In this document: piece after piece, positions 36,646-44,983 of the stretch
Numbering within the stretch: position 1 is the stretch's first letter
Layout of the letters: each line of letters opens with the position of its first letter
NCBI RefSeq assembly: GCF_000472525.1
Contig: NZ_AWZT01000024.1
Location: 34,623 to 98,622 of the forward strand
DNA: 64,000 bases
Direction of reading: 5' to 3'
DNA from: Paraburkholderia dilworthii
GTDB taxonomy: Bacteria; Pseudomonadota; Gammaproteobacteria; Burkholderiales; Burkholderiaceae
The notes under the pieces: generated by a model
What the model was told of the DNA's origin: nothing
Seen by the model: only the letters and a program-made list of their open reading frames with translations
Database searches by the model: none
Program-made: the position numbers and the translations under genes

Positions 36646-37665
36646 ATGACGCTACTTTCCGTGCTCGATCAAACGCCCGTGATTTCAGGGCACTCGGTAG
36701 CGGACGCGATTGCCGCCACGGTCGAACTCGCGCAACTCGCCGACGACCTCGGCTACACGCGCTACTGGTGCGCCGAGCATCACGGCTTGCGCGGCGTGTC
36801 GAACCCATGTCCCGAAGTAATGCTCGCGCGCCTTGGCAGCGTCACGCGACGGATCCGGCTGGGCTCCGGCGGCATCATGCTGCCGTACTACAGCCCGTTC
36901 AAGGTCGCCGAGCAATTCATGATGTTAGAGGCACTGTTCCCGAATCGCATCGATCTCGGCGTGGGGCGCGCGCCGGGCGGCGATATGCGCACGGCTCAGG
37001 CGGTCGCCGCCGGCGACTACAACCGCGGCGAAATTTTCCCGCAGCAGGTGGCCGATCTGGTCGGCCTGATGCACGGCACGCTGCCTGCCGATCACATCGC
37101 GCAAGGGGTGCTGCTGCAACCGCAAGTCGCCACGCGCCCGCAGCTGTGGATGCTCGGCTCAAGCGAATTCGGCGGGTTGCTTGCCGCGCAGCTCGGCATC
37201 CGCTTCGCGTTCGCGCATTTCATCAACGCGCATTTCGGGCATCAGGTCGCGCATGCGTATCGCGAGCGTTTCACGCCGAGCCACGAAATGCAGCAATCGT
37301 ATCTGGCCGCTGCCGTGTTCGTGATTTGCGCGGACACCGAACAGGAGGCCGCCGATCTGGCGAAAGCCGTCGATCTGCGTCGGGTGCAAATGGCTTATGG
37401 CCTGAACGAGCCGATTCCGACTATCGAACAGGGCATCGCGCAGGAGTACGGCGAGCGCGAGAAACTGGTGATCGACCGTGAAAAACCGCGCAGTATCATC
37501 GGCACGCCTGAAGTCGTGACCGAGCGGCTCCAAGCATTGCAGGAACAATTCCAGGCCGACGAACTGATCGTGCTGACCGTCGCGGGCAGCTATCGCGCGC
37601 GCCTGCGTTCCTATGAACTCCTTGCCGAAGCGTTCCAACTCGGGCGCCCGGCTTCAACTCCTTAA
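36646..37665 (+). CDS. LLM-class flavin-dependent oxidoreductase (bacterial luciferase-like)
   Basis: A 339-residue protein of the luciferase-like monooxygenase group 1. The N-terminus LSVLDQTPVISGHSVADAI, the segment YTRYWCAEHHGLRGVSNPCPEVMLARL and LGSGGIMLPYYSPFKVAEQFMMLEALFPNRIDLGVGRAPGG are characteristic of the MsnO8/YhbW-like subgroup. The domain is a TIM barrel that uses FMNH2 supplied by a reductase, which is not apparent nearby. CTGGAG precedes the ATG. It is located between coaBC and dut. The natural substrate is unknown. Confidence 0.87.
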   Translation: MTLLSVLDQTPVISGHSVADAIAATVELAQLADDLGYTRYWCAEHHGLRGVSNPCPEVMLARLGSVTRRIRLGSGGIMLPYYSPFKVAEQFMMLEALFPNRIDLGVGRAPGGDMRTAQAVAAGDYNRGEIFPQQVADLVGLMHGTLPADHIAQGVLLQPQVATRPQLWMLGSSEFGGLLAAQLGIRFAFAHFINAHFGHQVAHAYRERFTPSHEMQQSYLAAAVFVICADTEQEAADLAKAVDLRRVQMAYGLNEPIPTIEQGIAQEYGEREKLVIDREKPRSIIGTPEVVTERLQALQEQFQADELIVLTVAGSYRARLRSYELLAEAFQLGRPASTP

Positions 37666-37679
37666 ACCTTTGAACCTGC

Positions 37680-38126
37680 ATGAAACTCGACCTGAAGATT
37701 CTCGATGCGCGCATGCGCGACCAGCTTCCCGCCTACGCGACAAGCGGCAGCGCAGGGCTCGATCTGCGCGCGTGCCTCAAAGAGCCCTTGACGCTCAAAC
37801 CTGGCGAGACCGCGCTGGTGCCGACAGGGCTCGCGATTCACGTGGGCGATCCCGGCTACGCCGCACTGATCCTGCCGCGCTCGGGTCTTGGACATAAGCA
37901 CGGAATCGTGCTCGGCAATCTGGTCGGCCTGATCGATTCGGATTATCAAGGCGAACTGATGATCTCGACGTGGAACCGCGGCGAGACCACATTCGTGCTC
38001 AACCCGATGGAGCGTCTCGCGCAACTCGTGATCGTGCCCGTCGTGCAGGCCGAGTTCAATATCGTCGATGAGTTCGAGCAAAGCGAGCGCGGCGCAGGCG
38101 GCTTCGGCAGCACCGGTAAGCACTGA
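37680..38126 (+). CDS. dut: deoxyuridine 5'-triphosphate nucleotidohydrolase (dUTPase)
   Basis: A 148-residue trimeric dUTPase producing dUMP and limiting uracil in DNA. The five motifs are present: SGSAGLDLRACL, PRSGLGHKHGI, GNLVGLIDSDYQGEL, RLAQLVIVPV and the C-terminal arginine-finger motif RGAGGFGSTGKH. Length agrees with E. coli Dut (151). It starts 14 bp after the LLM gene. A bidirectional terminator separates it from clpA. In E. coli dut also neighbours coaBC. Confidence 0.97.
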   Translation: MKLDLKILDARMRDQLPAYATSGSAGLDLRACLKEPLTLKPGETALVPTGLAIHVGDPGYAALILPRSGLGHKHGIVLGNLVGLIDSDYQGELMISTWNRGETTFVLNPMERLAQLVIVPVVQAEFNIVDEFEQSERGAGGFGSTGKH

Positions 38127-38143
38127 ATTCGAGCAGCGCAAAT

Positions 38144-38177
38144 AAAAACGGCGTGGACCTGGGTCCACGCCGTTTTT
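38144..38177. terminator. bidirectional terminator between dut and clpA
   Basis: A long stem, AAAACGGCGTGGACC / GGTCCACGCCGTTTT, has A residues on one side and T residues on the other, suiting both converging transcripts. Confidence 0.92.
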
Positions 38178-38200
38178 TCTTTGCTGAGTCCGCTTGACGC

Positions 38201-40498
38201 TTACTCGACTTCGACCGCTTCCGGATTCGGATTGCGCGGCGCCGGATGTTCGTCGAAGGTCAACTGCACCTTGTCTTCCGCATCCACGTCGACCGACACG
38301 CGGCCGCCGCTCATCAGCTTGCCGAACAGCAGTTCGTCGGCCAGCGCGCGACGGATCGTGTCCTGAATCAGACGCTGCATTGGCCGCGCGCCCATCAACG
38401 GATCGAATCCGTGCTTCGCGAGGTGCTTGCGCAGCGCGTCGGTGAAGAGCGCGTCGACCTTCTTCTCGTGCAACTGATCTTCCAGCTGCATCAGGAACTT
38501 GTCGACCACGCGCATGATGATCTCTTCATCGAGCGCACGGAAGCTGATCGTCGCGTCCAGACGGTTACGGAACTCCGGCGTGAACATGCGCTTGATGTCG
38601 ACCATTTCGTCGCCGGTTTCCCGACGATTCGTGAAGCCGATCACCGACTTGCCCATCGCCTCGGCGCCCGCATTCGTCGTCATGATGATGATGACGTTGC
38701 GGAAATCCGCCTTGCGGCCGTTGTTGTCCGTCAGCGTGCCGTGGTCCATCACCTGCAACAGCACGTTGTATATGTCCGGATGCGCTTTCTCGATTTCGTC
38801 GAGCAGCAACACGCAGTGCGGCTTCTTGGTGACAGCCTCGGTCAACAGGCCGCCCTGGTCGAAACCGACATAGCCCGGAGGCGCGCCGATCAAACGGCTG
38901 ACCGCGTGACGTTCCATGTACTCGGACATGTCGAAGCGGATCAACTCGATGCCGAGCGTGAACGCCAGCTGCTTCGCCACTTCCGTCTTGCCGACGCCCG
39001 TGGGGCCGGAGAACAGGAACGCGCCGATCGGCTTGTCCAGCTTGCCGAGACCCGCACGCGCCATCTTGATCGCGGCCGACAGCGCGTCGATAGCCGGGTC
39101 TTGCCCGAATACCACGCTCTTCAGATCGCGATCCAGCGTTTGCAGCTTGCTGCGGTCGTCTTGCGACACGCTTTGCGGCGGGACGCGAGCGATCTTCGAG
39201 ATGATTTCCTCGATCTCGTTCTTGCCGATGGTCTTCTTCTGCTTCGACTTCGGCAGGATGCGTTGAGCCGCGCCCGCTTCGTCGATCACGTCGATCGCCT
39301 TGTCCGGCAAATGACGATCCGTGATGAAGCGTGCCGACAACTCAGCCGCCGCCGACAGCGCACCCGACGAATACTTCACGCCGTGATGCTCTTCGAAACG
39401 CGACTTCAGGCCGCGCAGAATCGCCACCGTCTGCTCAACGGACGGTTCCGTCACGTCGACCTTCTGGAAACGACGCGACAATGCCGCGTCTTTTTCGAAG
39501 ATGCCGCGATATTCGGTGAACGTGGTCGCGCCGATGCACTTGAGTGTGCCCGACGACAACGCCGGCTTCAGCAGATTGGACGCGTCCAGCGTGCCGCCCG
39601 ACGCGGCGCCCGCGCCGATCAGCGTATGGATTTCGTCGATGAACAGAATCGCGTGCGGGCGTTCCTTCAATTCCTTGAGGACCGTCTTCAGGCGCTGTTC
39701 GAAGTCGCCGCGATACTTGGTGCCGGCGAGCAGAGCGCCCATGTCGAGCGAATACACCTGGGCGTCGGCCAGAATATCCGGCACTTCGCCGCGCGTGATG
39801 CGCCAGGCGAGCCCTTCTGCGATCGCCGTCTTGCCGACGCCCGCCTCACCGACCAGCAGCGGATTGTTCTTGCGACGGCGGCACAGCACCTGTACCACGC
39901 GCTCGACTTCCGACTCGCGCCCGATCAGCGGATCGATGCGGCCGTCTTTCGCCATCTGGTTCAGATTCTGCGTGAACTGGGCAAGCGGCGTTTCTTTCTG
40001 CGCAGCGGCTTCGTCGGACTCGGCATTCGCATCGCTCGCTTTCGCGGCGTCCGTGCTGCTGGTCTTGGCGATGCCGTGCGAAATGAAATTCACCACGTCC
40101 AGACGCGTCACGCCCTGCTGCTGCAGGTAGTAGACAGCATGCGAGTCCTTCTCGCCGAAGATCGCAACCAGCACATTCGCGCCGGTCACTTCCTTCTTGC
40201 CATTTGAGGTGGACTGCACATGCATGATCGCGCGCTGGATCACACGCTGGAAACCCAGCGTGGGCTGCGTGTCGACGTCGTCCGTGCCGGGCACGGTGGG
40301 CGTGTTGTCATGAATGAAGTTGCGCAGGTTCTGACGCAGATCCTCGATATTGGCCGCGCATGCACGCAACACCTCCGCCGCTGTCGGATTGTCCAACAGT
40401 GCCAGCAAAAGATGTTCGACCGTTATGAACTCGTGCCGCGCCTGGCGTGCTTCCATGAACGCCATGTGCAGGCTGACTTCCAGTTCCTGGGCAATCAT
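38201..40498 (-). CDS. clpA: ATP-dependent Clp protease ATP-binding subunit ClpA
   Basis: A 765-residue AAA+ unfoldase that feeds ClpP. The N-domain (1-145; MIAQELEVSLHMAFMEARQ) binds ClpS. The two ATPase modules have Walker A GEAGVGKTAIAEGLA and GPTGVGKTEVAKQLA and Walker B ILFIDEIHTLIGAG and VLLLDEIEKAHPD. The ClpP-docking IGF loop is visible as VIGFTNRRETG. Start ATG 40496-40498 overlaps the clpS stop. The longer frame runs into clpS and is rejected. The C-terminal 20 residues are Pro/Glu-rich. Confidence 0.97.
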   Translation of the reverse strand: MIAQELEVSLHMAFMEARQARHEFITVEHLLLALLDNPTAAEVLRACAANIEDLRQNLRNFIHDNTPTVPGTDDVDTQPTLGFQRVIQRAIMHVQSTSNGKKEVTGANVLVAIFGEKDSHAVYYLQQQGVTRLDVVNFISHGIAKTSSTDAAKASDANAESDEAAAQKETPLAQFTQNLNQMAKDGRIDPLIGRESEVERVVQVLCRRRKNNPLLVGEAGVGKTAIAEGLAWRITRGEVPDILADAQVYSLDMGALLAGTKYRGDFEQRLKTVLKELKERPHAILFIDEIHTLIGAGAASGGTLDASNLLKPALSSGTLKCIGATTFTEYRGIFEKDAALSRRFQKVDVTEPSVEQTVAILRGLKSRFEEHHGVKYSSGALSAAAELSARFITDRHLPDKAIDVIDEAGAAQRILPKSKQKKTIGKNEIEEIISKIARVPPQSVSQDDRSKLQTLDRDLKSVVFGQDPAIDALSAAIKMARAGLGKLDKPIGAFLFSGPTGVGKTEVAKQLAFTLGIELIRFDMSEYMERHAVSRLIGAPPGYVGFDQGGLLTEAVTKKPHCVLLLDEIEKAHPDIYNVLLQVMDHGTLTDNNGRKADFRNVIIIMTTNAGAEAMGKSVIGFTNRRETGDEMVDIKRMFTPEFRNRLDATISFRALDEEIIMRVVDKFLMQLEDQLHEKKVDALFTDALRKHLAKHGFDPLMGARPMQRLIQDTIRRALADELLFGKLMSGGRVSVDVDAEDKVQLTFDEHPAPRNPNPEAVEVE

Positions 40499-40809
40499 GC
40501 TTCCTCCATCACACACTGCAGCGGATGCCCGGCCTGCCGTGCGTGGGTAACGACTTGCTCGACTTTGGTCGACGCGATGTCCCGCGTATAGACCCCACAA
40601 ACTCCCCTGCCCTCGCGATGCACCTTCAACATTACCTGTGTTGCGGTTTCACGATCTTTATTGAAGTATTCCTGCACGATCATCACGACAAATTCCATTG
40701 GCGTGAAGTCGTCATTCAGCAGCACCACCTTGTACATGGACGGCGGCTTGAGCTTTTTCTCCTGTCGCTCCAGTACGGTGCCGTCCTGCTTGTCCGGGAT
40801 AATTGCCAT
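40495..40809 (-). CDS. clpS: ClpA adaptor protein ClpS
   Basis: A 104-residue N-recognin adaptor that delivers N-degron substrates to ClpA. PSMYKVVLLNDDFTPMEFVVMIVQEYF contains the conserved DD motif and binding-pocket residues. KVHREGRGVCGVYTRDIASTKVEQV contains the conserved His and the ClpA-contact region. The N-terminal 25 residues are flexible and charged. An ATGA overlap joins it to clpA, so the adaptor and unfoldase are translated together. Confidence 0.96.
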   Translation of the reverse strand: MAIIPDKQDGTVLERQEKKLKPPSMYKVVLLNDDFTPMEFVVMIVQEYFNKDRETATQVMLKVHREGRGVCGVYTRDIASTKVEQVVTHARQAGHPLQCVMEEA

Positions 40810-41191
40810 ACACCCATTCTAAACAACTAGGACAGGCCCGCAATCCTGTCAAAACCCGGCTAACCGGCCGGTGAGCCCGTTCGCGACCGCCCGGCGGAAA
40901 TCAACCGCCTGCGTGTGCCATTCGACGAGCCGATTGCGGAGCCGGCTCCTGTGCAGATCATGCGTTGCGGCCGTGCTGCGCCGCAGTCGGATCGAGTATC
41001 GCACAACCTGCCGGAGCTGGCTGACCGGCACCCGCCTGACACAACCGGCAGCGGGCGACTCGCAGAACAGCATGTGAGACGATTATGCGACTTTTCAAGA
41101 CAGCCCGCTTGCGCAACCGCACATAACAAAAGCGGGAAAAACCCTGGAAACCGCCCGTTTGCAACGCGTGAACCGACGTCTCAAAATTTTC
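40810..41191. other. divergent intergenic region clpS / cold-shock gene
   Basis: This 382-bp stretch upstream of clpS has no ORF with convincing start or codon pattern. The clpS promoter should lie in its left part, but no consensus promoter was seen. The right end abuts the cold-shock gene promoter. Confidence 0.4.
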
Positions 41192-41220
41192 TTGACACTC
41201 GAATAAAGAGCCTCAACAAT
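41192..41220 (+). promoter_or_regulatory. candidate promoter of the cold-shock gene
   Basis: TTGACA (perfect -35, 41192-41197) is 17 bp from AACAAT (41215-41220). The predicted start near 41227 leaves a 5' leader of about 130 nt. Long leaders are typical of CspA-family mRNAs, where they act in temperature-dependent translation. Confidence 0.6.
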
Positions 41221-41358
41221 CAAGCTGGCACTTTTTTCACTGCGCCAAATTCGAAAAAATGCCGATGGTGAGCTTGTGAGGAGGGAGCGGCTGCATCACG
41301 CGGTCGTCGAGCTTTTCGAGGGCTCGTGGTAGTGACATGAGTTACAGGGGAAGTTGGA

Positions 41359-41565
41359 ATGGCAACTGGTACGGTCAAATGGTTCAATGACGCAAAAGGT
41401 TTCGGATTCATCACGCCTGATGAAGGTGGCGAGGATCTGTTTGCACACTTCTCGGCCATCCAGATGAATGGGTTCAAGACCCTCAAGGAAGGCCAAAAGG
41501 TGACCTTCGAGGTCGTGCAAGGCCCGAAAGGCAAGCAGGCATCGAACATCCAGGCACCTGCCTGA
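41359..41565 (+). CDS. cold-shock protein (CspA family)
   Basis: A 68-residue single-stranded nucleic-acid-binding protein. RNP1 is KGFGFITP (13-20) and RNP2 is DLFAHFSAI (26-34). GTVKWFNDAKGFGF begins the OB fold and the length is typical. A purine-rich GGGGAAGTTGGA precedes the ATG. It is preceded by a good promoter and followed by a strong terminator, so it is monocistronic. Which Csp paralogue it corresponds to cannot be decided. Confidence 0.96.
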   Translation: MATGTVKWFNDAKGFGFITPDEGGEDLFAHFSAIQMNGFKTLKEGQKVTFEVVQGPKGKQASNIQAPA

Positions 41566-41589
41566 TACCTGTTCGGTACCCGTCCTTTT

Positions 41590-41619
41590 GAAACCCGGCT
41601 TCGTGCCGGGTTTCTTTTT
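41590..41619 (+). terminator. intrinsic terminator after the cold-shock gene
   Basis: A 10-bp stem, GAAACCCGGC / GCCGGGTTTC, with a TTCGT loop is followed by TTTTTG. Confidence 0.9.
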
Positions 41620-41696
41620 GGCGTCCACATGGCCTGTGATGGACACATCGGCGTCCCAAATAACGGGCCGCCGGAACGGACAGACGGCCGTGCGAA

Positions 41697-41978
41697 CTAG
41701 CGTGCGGCGCCCTGCGTCATTGCACGCTGTATCGCGAGGCTGCGCGACAGGTCGCCTTCGTAAACGGCGATGCCCTGATGGCTGAGCTTGGAGCGCGTGT
41801 CGATGGCCGCCGTGATGCCGATGCTCTGCACGAGCTGACAGAACCAGTAGTCCTCCGATAGATATGCGCGAGTCTGCGGATCGATGCCCGTGTCGAAAAA
41901 CACATAGAGAAAATCGGCGGCCTTGCCGCCGTCGAACTCGGGCTGGCCCACGAACGGTGAGCCGTCCGGCCACGCATC
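41697..41978 (-). pseudogene. C-terminal fragment of a glycosyltransferase-like protein
   Basis: An open frame of about 93 codons with no convincing start. A GTG at 41951 gives 84 residues, and coding-like sequence (DAWPDGSPF) continues upstream to an in-frame TGA at 41979-41981. The segment FDTGIDPQTRAYLSEDYWFCQ followed by GITAAIDTRSKLSHQG resembles the C-terminal part of a family of putative sugar-transferases seen near LPS genes, where a longer N-terminal catalytic part normally precedes. That part is absent and the icd terminator lies just upstream. I read it as a decayed remnant. A short functional gene is less likely. The family match is from memory and should be searched. Confidence 0.5.
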
Positions 41979-42027
41979 TCAATAACGGCATCTCTGAAAT
42001 CGCGTCGACATAATGAACGGCACGCGT

Positions 42028-42066
42028 AAAAAAACCCGGCCGCCTGAGGAGGGCAACCGGGTTTCT
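42028..42066 (-). terminator. intrinsic terminator after icd
   Basis: On the minus strand the stem AACCCGG / CCGGGTT with a 17-nt loop is followed by seven T residues, about 40 bp past the icd stop. Confidence 0.78.
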
Positions 42067-42103
42067 TCGACAACGTCAGCCGGGCAATATCCCGCCGTGC
42101 TGC

Positions 42104-43360
42104 TTACATGTTTTCGATCATCACCTGCCCGAAGCCCGAGCACGAGACCTGGGTCGCGCCTTCCATCAGACGCGCGAAGTCGTAAGTGACGCGCTTTTGA
42201 AGGATCGACGTTTCCATCGACTTGATAATCAGATCCGCGGCCTCGAACCAGCCCAGATGGCGCAGCATCATTTCCGCCGAGAGAATTTCCGAGCCCGGAT
42301 TCACGTAGTCCTTGCCCGCGTACTTCGGCGCCGTGCCGTGCGTAGCCTCGAACATCGCGACCGAATCCGACATGTTCGCCCCCGGCGCAATGCCGATGCC
42401 GCCCACCTGCGCGGCCAGCGCGTCCGACACGTAATCGCCATTCAGGTTGAGCGTAGCGATCACGTCGTACTCAGCGGGGCGCAACAGGATCTGCTGCAGG
42501 AACGCGTCGGCGATTACATCCTTCACAACGATGTCGCCGCCCGTCTTCGCGTTCTTGACCTTCATCCACGGACCGCCGTCGATCAGTTCCGCGTTGAACT
42601 CCTTCTGCGCGAGCGCATAACCGTAGTCACGGAACGCCCCTTCCGTGTACTTCATGATGTTGCCCTTGTGCACGAGCGTAACCGAGCGGCGATCGTTGTC
42701 GATCGCATACTGAATCGCCTTGCGCACCAGGCGCTCCGTGCCCTCGCGCGACACCGGCTTGATACCGATTCCGGATGTTTCCGGGAAGCGGATCTTCTTC
42801 ACACCCATCTCTTCCTTCAGGAACTTGATGACCTTCTTCGCCTCTTCCGATTCGGCCGGCCATTCGATACCCGCGTAGATGTCTTCCGAGTTCTCGCGGA
42901 AGATCACCATGTTGGTTTTTTCCGGCTCGCGCACCGGCGACGGCACGCCCTTGAAGTATTGGACGGGACGCAGACACACATACAAATCGAGTTCCTGACG
43001 CAGCGCGACGTTCAGCGAACGGATGCCGCCACCGACGGGCGTGGTGAGCGGCCCCTTGATGGAAACCACATATTCCTTCAGCACCTGAAGCGTTTCTTCC
43101 GGCAGCCATACGTCGGGACCGTAGACCTTGGTCGACTTCTCGCCCGCGTAGATTTCCATCCAGTGGATTTTCTTCTTGCCCGCGTAGGCTTTTTCCACCG
43201 CGGCGTCCACGACCTTGATCATGACCGGCGTGATGTCGAGACCGGTGCCGTCGCCTTCGATAAACGGAATGATCGGCTGATCGGATACGTTGAGCGAGAA
43301 ATCCGCATTGACGGTGATCTTGTCACCACCGGTCGGAACCTTGATGTGCTGATACGGCAT
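42104..43360 (-). CDS. icd: NADP-dependent isocitrate dehydrogenase
   Basis: A 418-residue homodimeric TCA-cycle enzyme making 2-oxoglutarate, CO2 and NADPH. IPFIEGDGTGLDITPVM opens the fold. The substrate loop GGIRSLNVALRQELDLYVCLRP contains S115 (equivalent to the AceK-phosphorylated S113 of E. coli), N117, R121 and R131. VTLVHKGNIMKYTEG, the metal-binding VIADAFLQQ and the NADP region EATHGTAPKYAGKDYVNPGSEILS follow. Start ATG 43358-43360 has CTGGAGT upstream. A TAGAAT at 43465-43470 (minus strand) may be its -10 box. Confidence 0.97.
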   Translation of the reverse strand: MPYQHIKVPTGGDKITVNADFSLNVSDQPIIPFIEGDGTGLDITPVMIKVVDAAVEKAYAGKKKIHWMEIYAGEKSTKVYGPDVWLPEETLQVLKEYVVSIKGPLTTPVGGGIRSLNVALRQELDLYVCLRPVQYFKGVPSPVREPEKTNMVIFRENSEDIYAGIEWPAESEEAKKVIKFLKEEMGVKKIRFPETSGIGIKPVSREGTERLVRKAIQYAIDNDRRSVTLVHKGNIMKYTEGAFRDYGYALAQKEFNAELIDGGPWMKVKNAKTGGDIVVKDVIADAFLQQILLRPAEYDVIATLNLNGDYVSDALAAQVGGIGIAPGANMSDSVAMFEATHGTAPKYAGKDYVNPGSEILSAEMMLRHLGWFEAADLIIKSMETSILQKRVTYDFARLMEGATQVSCSGFGQVMIENM

Positions 43361-43690
43361 GATCGGACTCCAGTGAAGGCTGTGCTGAAAGCTGATGGGA
43401 GACTGCGAAAATGGGCGTTCCTCGCTACGCGCAATGCCGGGCGCCCGCAAGCGGCCTGGCCGTTATTCTAGCCCACGCGGCCGCTGCATCGCGGCGAGGG
43501 CGGCTCGGGGTTTTCCAACATACAGCGGTCAACGACGGCGGCGGCCACGCGTGATGTCTTCTATCGGCGTCACGGCTTTGCGACGCGCATTATGCTTTAT
43601 GATCCGGCCATCGTTCACAGGCACCGGCGCCTCGTGCATCAGCGTCGGCGCGTCACGCCGCGACGGGCGCCGCGACCTCACCATTTCCTT
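43361..43690. other. divergent intergenic region icd / rluE
   Basis: This 330-bp stretch holds the icd 5' leader and probable -10 box TAGAAT (43465-43470, minus strand). The rluE promoter should lie near 43590-43650. No additional gene or repeat was recognised. A rightward frame from 43592 extends the rluE reading frame but is Arg/His-rich and unlike the family. Confidence 0.4.
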
Positions 43691-44260
43691 ATGCGTCTTC
43701 TCGCCCTCAACAAGCCGTTCGGCACCATCTGCCAGTTTTCTTCGCACGAGACACGCGCGTCGCTGGCCGACTGGGTCAAGGTGCCCGGTGTTTATCCGGC
43801 CGGACGTCTCGATTCGGACAGCGAGGGCCTGCTGCTTCTCACCGACGACGGCGCGCTGCAAGCGCGTATCGCAGAACCGCGTCACAAGCTGGTGAAGCGC
43901 TATTGGGCACAAGTGGAAGGCGCGCTCGATTCCGCCGCATTGAACACGCTGGCCCGCGGCGTCGATCTGGGCGACTACGTGACTCAGCCGTGCCGCGCCG
44001 AATATGTCGAGCCAGCCGACACACTATGGACGCGCACGCCGCCCATTCGCTATCGCGCCGCGATTCCGACCACCTGGATCGAGTTGTCGATCACCGAAGG
44101 CAAGAACCGCCAGGTGCGCCGCATGACGGCCGCAGTCGGGTTTCCAACGCTGCGTCTCGTGCGCGTGGGCATCGGCGCGCTCGATATTTTTTTGCTCGGC
44201 CTCCAGCCGGGACAAAGCGCCGATCTGCCGCTCGACGCACCGTGGAAAGGCCTCGCGTAA
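43691..44260 (+). CDS. rluE: 23S rRNA pseudouridine(2457) synthase
   Basis: A 189-residue RsuA/RluB/E/F-family synthase without an S4 domain, which fits RluE. LLALNKPFGTICQFSSH opens the catalytic domain. GRLDSDSEGLLLLTDDG carries the expected nucleophile D41, and EGKNRQVRRMTAAVGFPTLRLVR is motif III. The length is slightly below E. coli RluE (217), which has an N-terminal tail. It is divergent from icd, as rluE is from icd in E. coli. Start ATG 43691 begins at the fold. Confidence 0.92.
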   Translation: MRLLALNKPFGTICQFSSHETRASLADWVKVPGVYPAGRLDSDSEGLLLLTDDGALQARIAEPRHKLVKRYWAQVEGALDSAALNTLARGVDLGDYVTQPCRAEYVEPADTLWTRTPPIRYRAAIPTTWIELSITEGKNRQVRRMTAAVGFPTLRLVRVGIGALDIFLLGLQPGQSADLPLDAPWKGLA

Positions 44261-44644
44261 ATCGCTAACTCGTTGTCTGCGCGAATAAAACGGCGCGTGA
44301 AACGGGCCGGCGAAAAGCCGTGAAACAGTGGCCCCGCAGCGCTCATGCAACGCCTTTTCAATTGAACGTCCCACATCGAAACTTTCCGGAAAATTCACGT
44401 CAACCGCTGCGCGAGCTCACGCGTTATTCGACGCAGATGCCGCCCGAAGCTGTCCGGCATTCAGCCTTAAGAGCCTTTGTACACGCCGCTTGCGCGGTCA
44501 GTGCAGGCAGTCTGAGCGCTAGGCAGACGTGTCGAAAATTTGTTCGATGCGGCTGTCAACCGAAAGGTGGATGGCACGTTTACCGACATGACTCCTAGAT
44601 AACCGGGTCATTTGGTTAATTAACTAATGCTGAGGATTTTCAAA
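44261..44644. other. intergenic region upstream of the Ala/Lys-rich protein gene
   Basis: A 384-bp region. It contains a 10-bp AT palindrome GTTAATTAAC (44615-44624) just before the ribosome site of the downstream gene, and AT-rich DNA around 44585-44640 that probably includes its promoter. No ORF with credible start and no terminator for rluE were recognised. Confidence 0.4.
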
Positions 44645-44839
44645 ATGAACAAACTGATCGCCGCTCTGGTCGCTGGCCTCTTCGCAACGGCAGCATTCGC
44701 ACAAGCTTCGGCACCGGCAGCAGCTTCGGCAGCTCCGGCAGCAGCTGCTTCGTCGGCAAAGAAGACCACGAAGCACGCTCACAAGAAGTCGCACAAGAAG
44801 GCAGCAGCAGCTGCTGCAGCTTCGGCCGCTTCGGAGTAA
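44645..44839 (+). CDS. small exported Ala/Lys/His-rich protein
   Basis: A 64-residue protein. Residues 1-19 form a signal peptide with an AFA cleavage motif. The mature 45 residues consist almost only of Ala, Ser, Pro, Lys, His and Thr: an Ala/Ser/Pro segment, then a basic KKTTKHAHKKSHKK segment, then Ala-Ser. GAGG lies 9 bases before the ATG and a strong terminator follows, so it is a real monocistronic gene. Composition recalls acid-shock protein Asr of E. coli, which is also exported and Ala/Lys/His-rich, but the resemblance may be compositional. Function unknown. Confidence 0.7.
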   Translation: MNKLIAALVAGLFATAAFAQASAPAAASAAPAAAASSAKKTTKHAHKKSHKKAAAAAAASAASE

Positions 44840-44894
44840 GTTGGTTGTAAAGACGCAGTCAAGAACTAGCTTCATTGCCGTTCTTACGGCGTTG

Positions 44895-44930
44895 AAAGGC
44901 AGATCACCGCAAGGCGATCTGCCTTTTTGT
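44895..44930 (+). terminator. intrinsic terminator after the Ala/Lys-rich protein gene
   Basis: An 11-bp stem, AAAGGCAGATC / GATCTGCCTTT, with a 10-nt loop is followed by TTTTTG. Confidence 0.88.
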
Positions 44931-44983
44931 TTTTGACGCGCTCGCGTAACATTCCCCGGTTAATTTCAGCAAGGAGTCATGCC

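Noticed and set aside
38246..40207. 653-codon plus-strand frame opposite clpA
   Set aside because: Antisense shadow. ClpA motifs on the minus strand account for the region.
44600..44640. AT palindrome GTTAATTAAC as a regulator site for the Ala/Lys-rich gene
   Set aside because: Only 10 bp, in an AT-rich promoter zone where such palindromes arise easily. No repeated copy or linked regulator.
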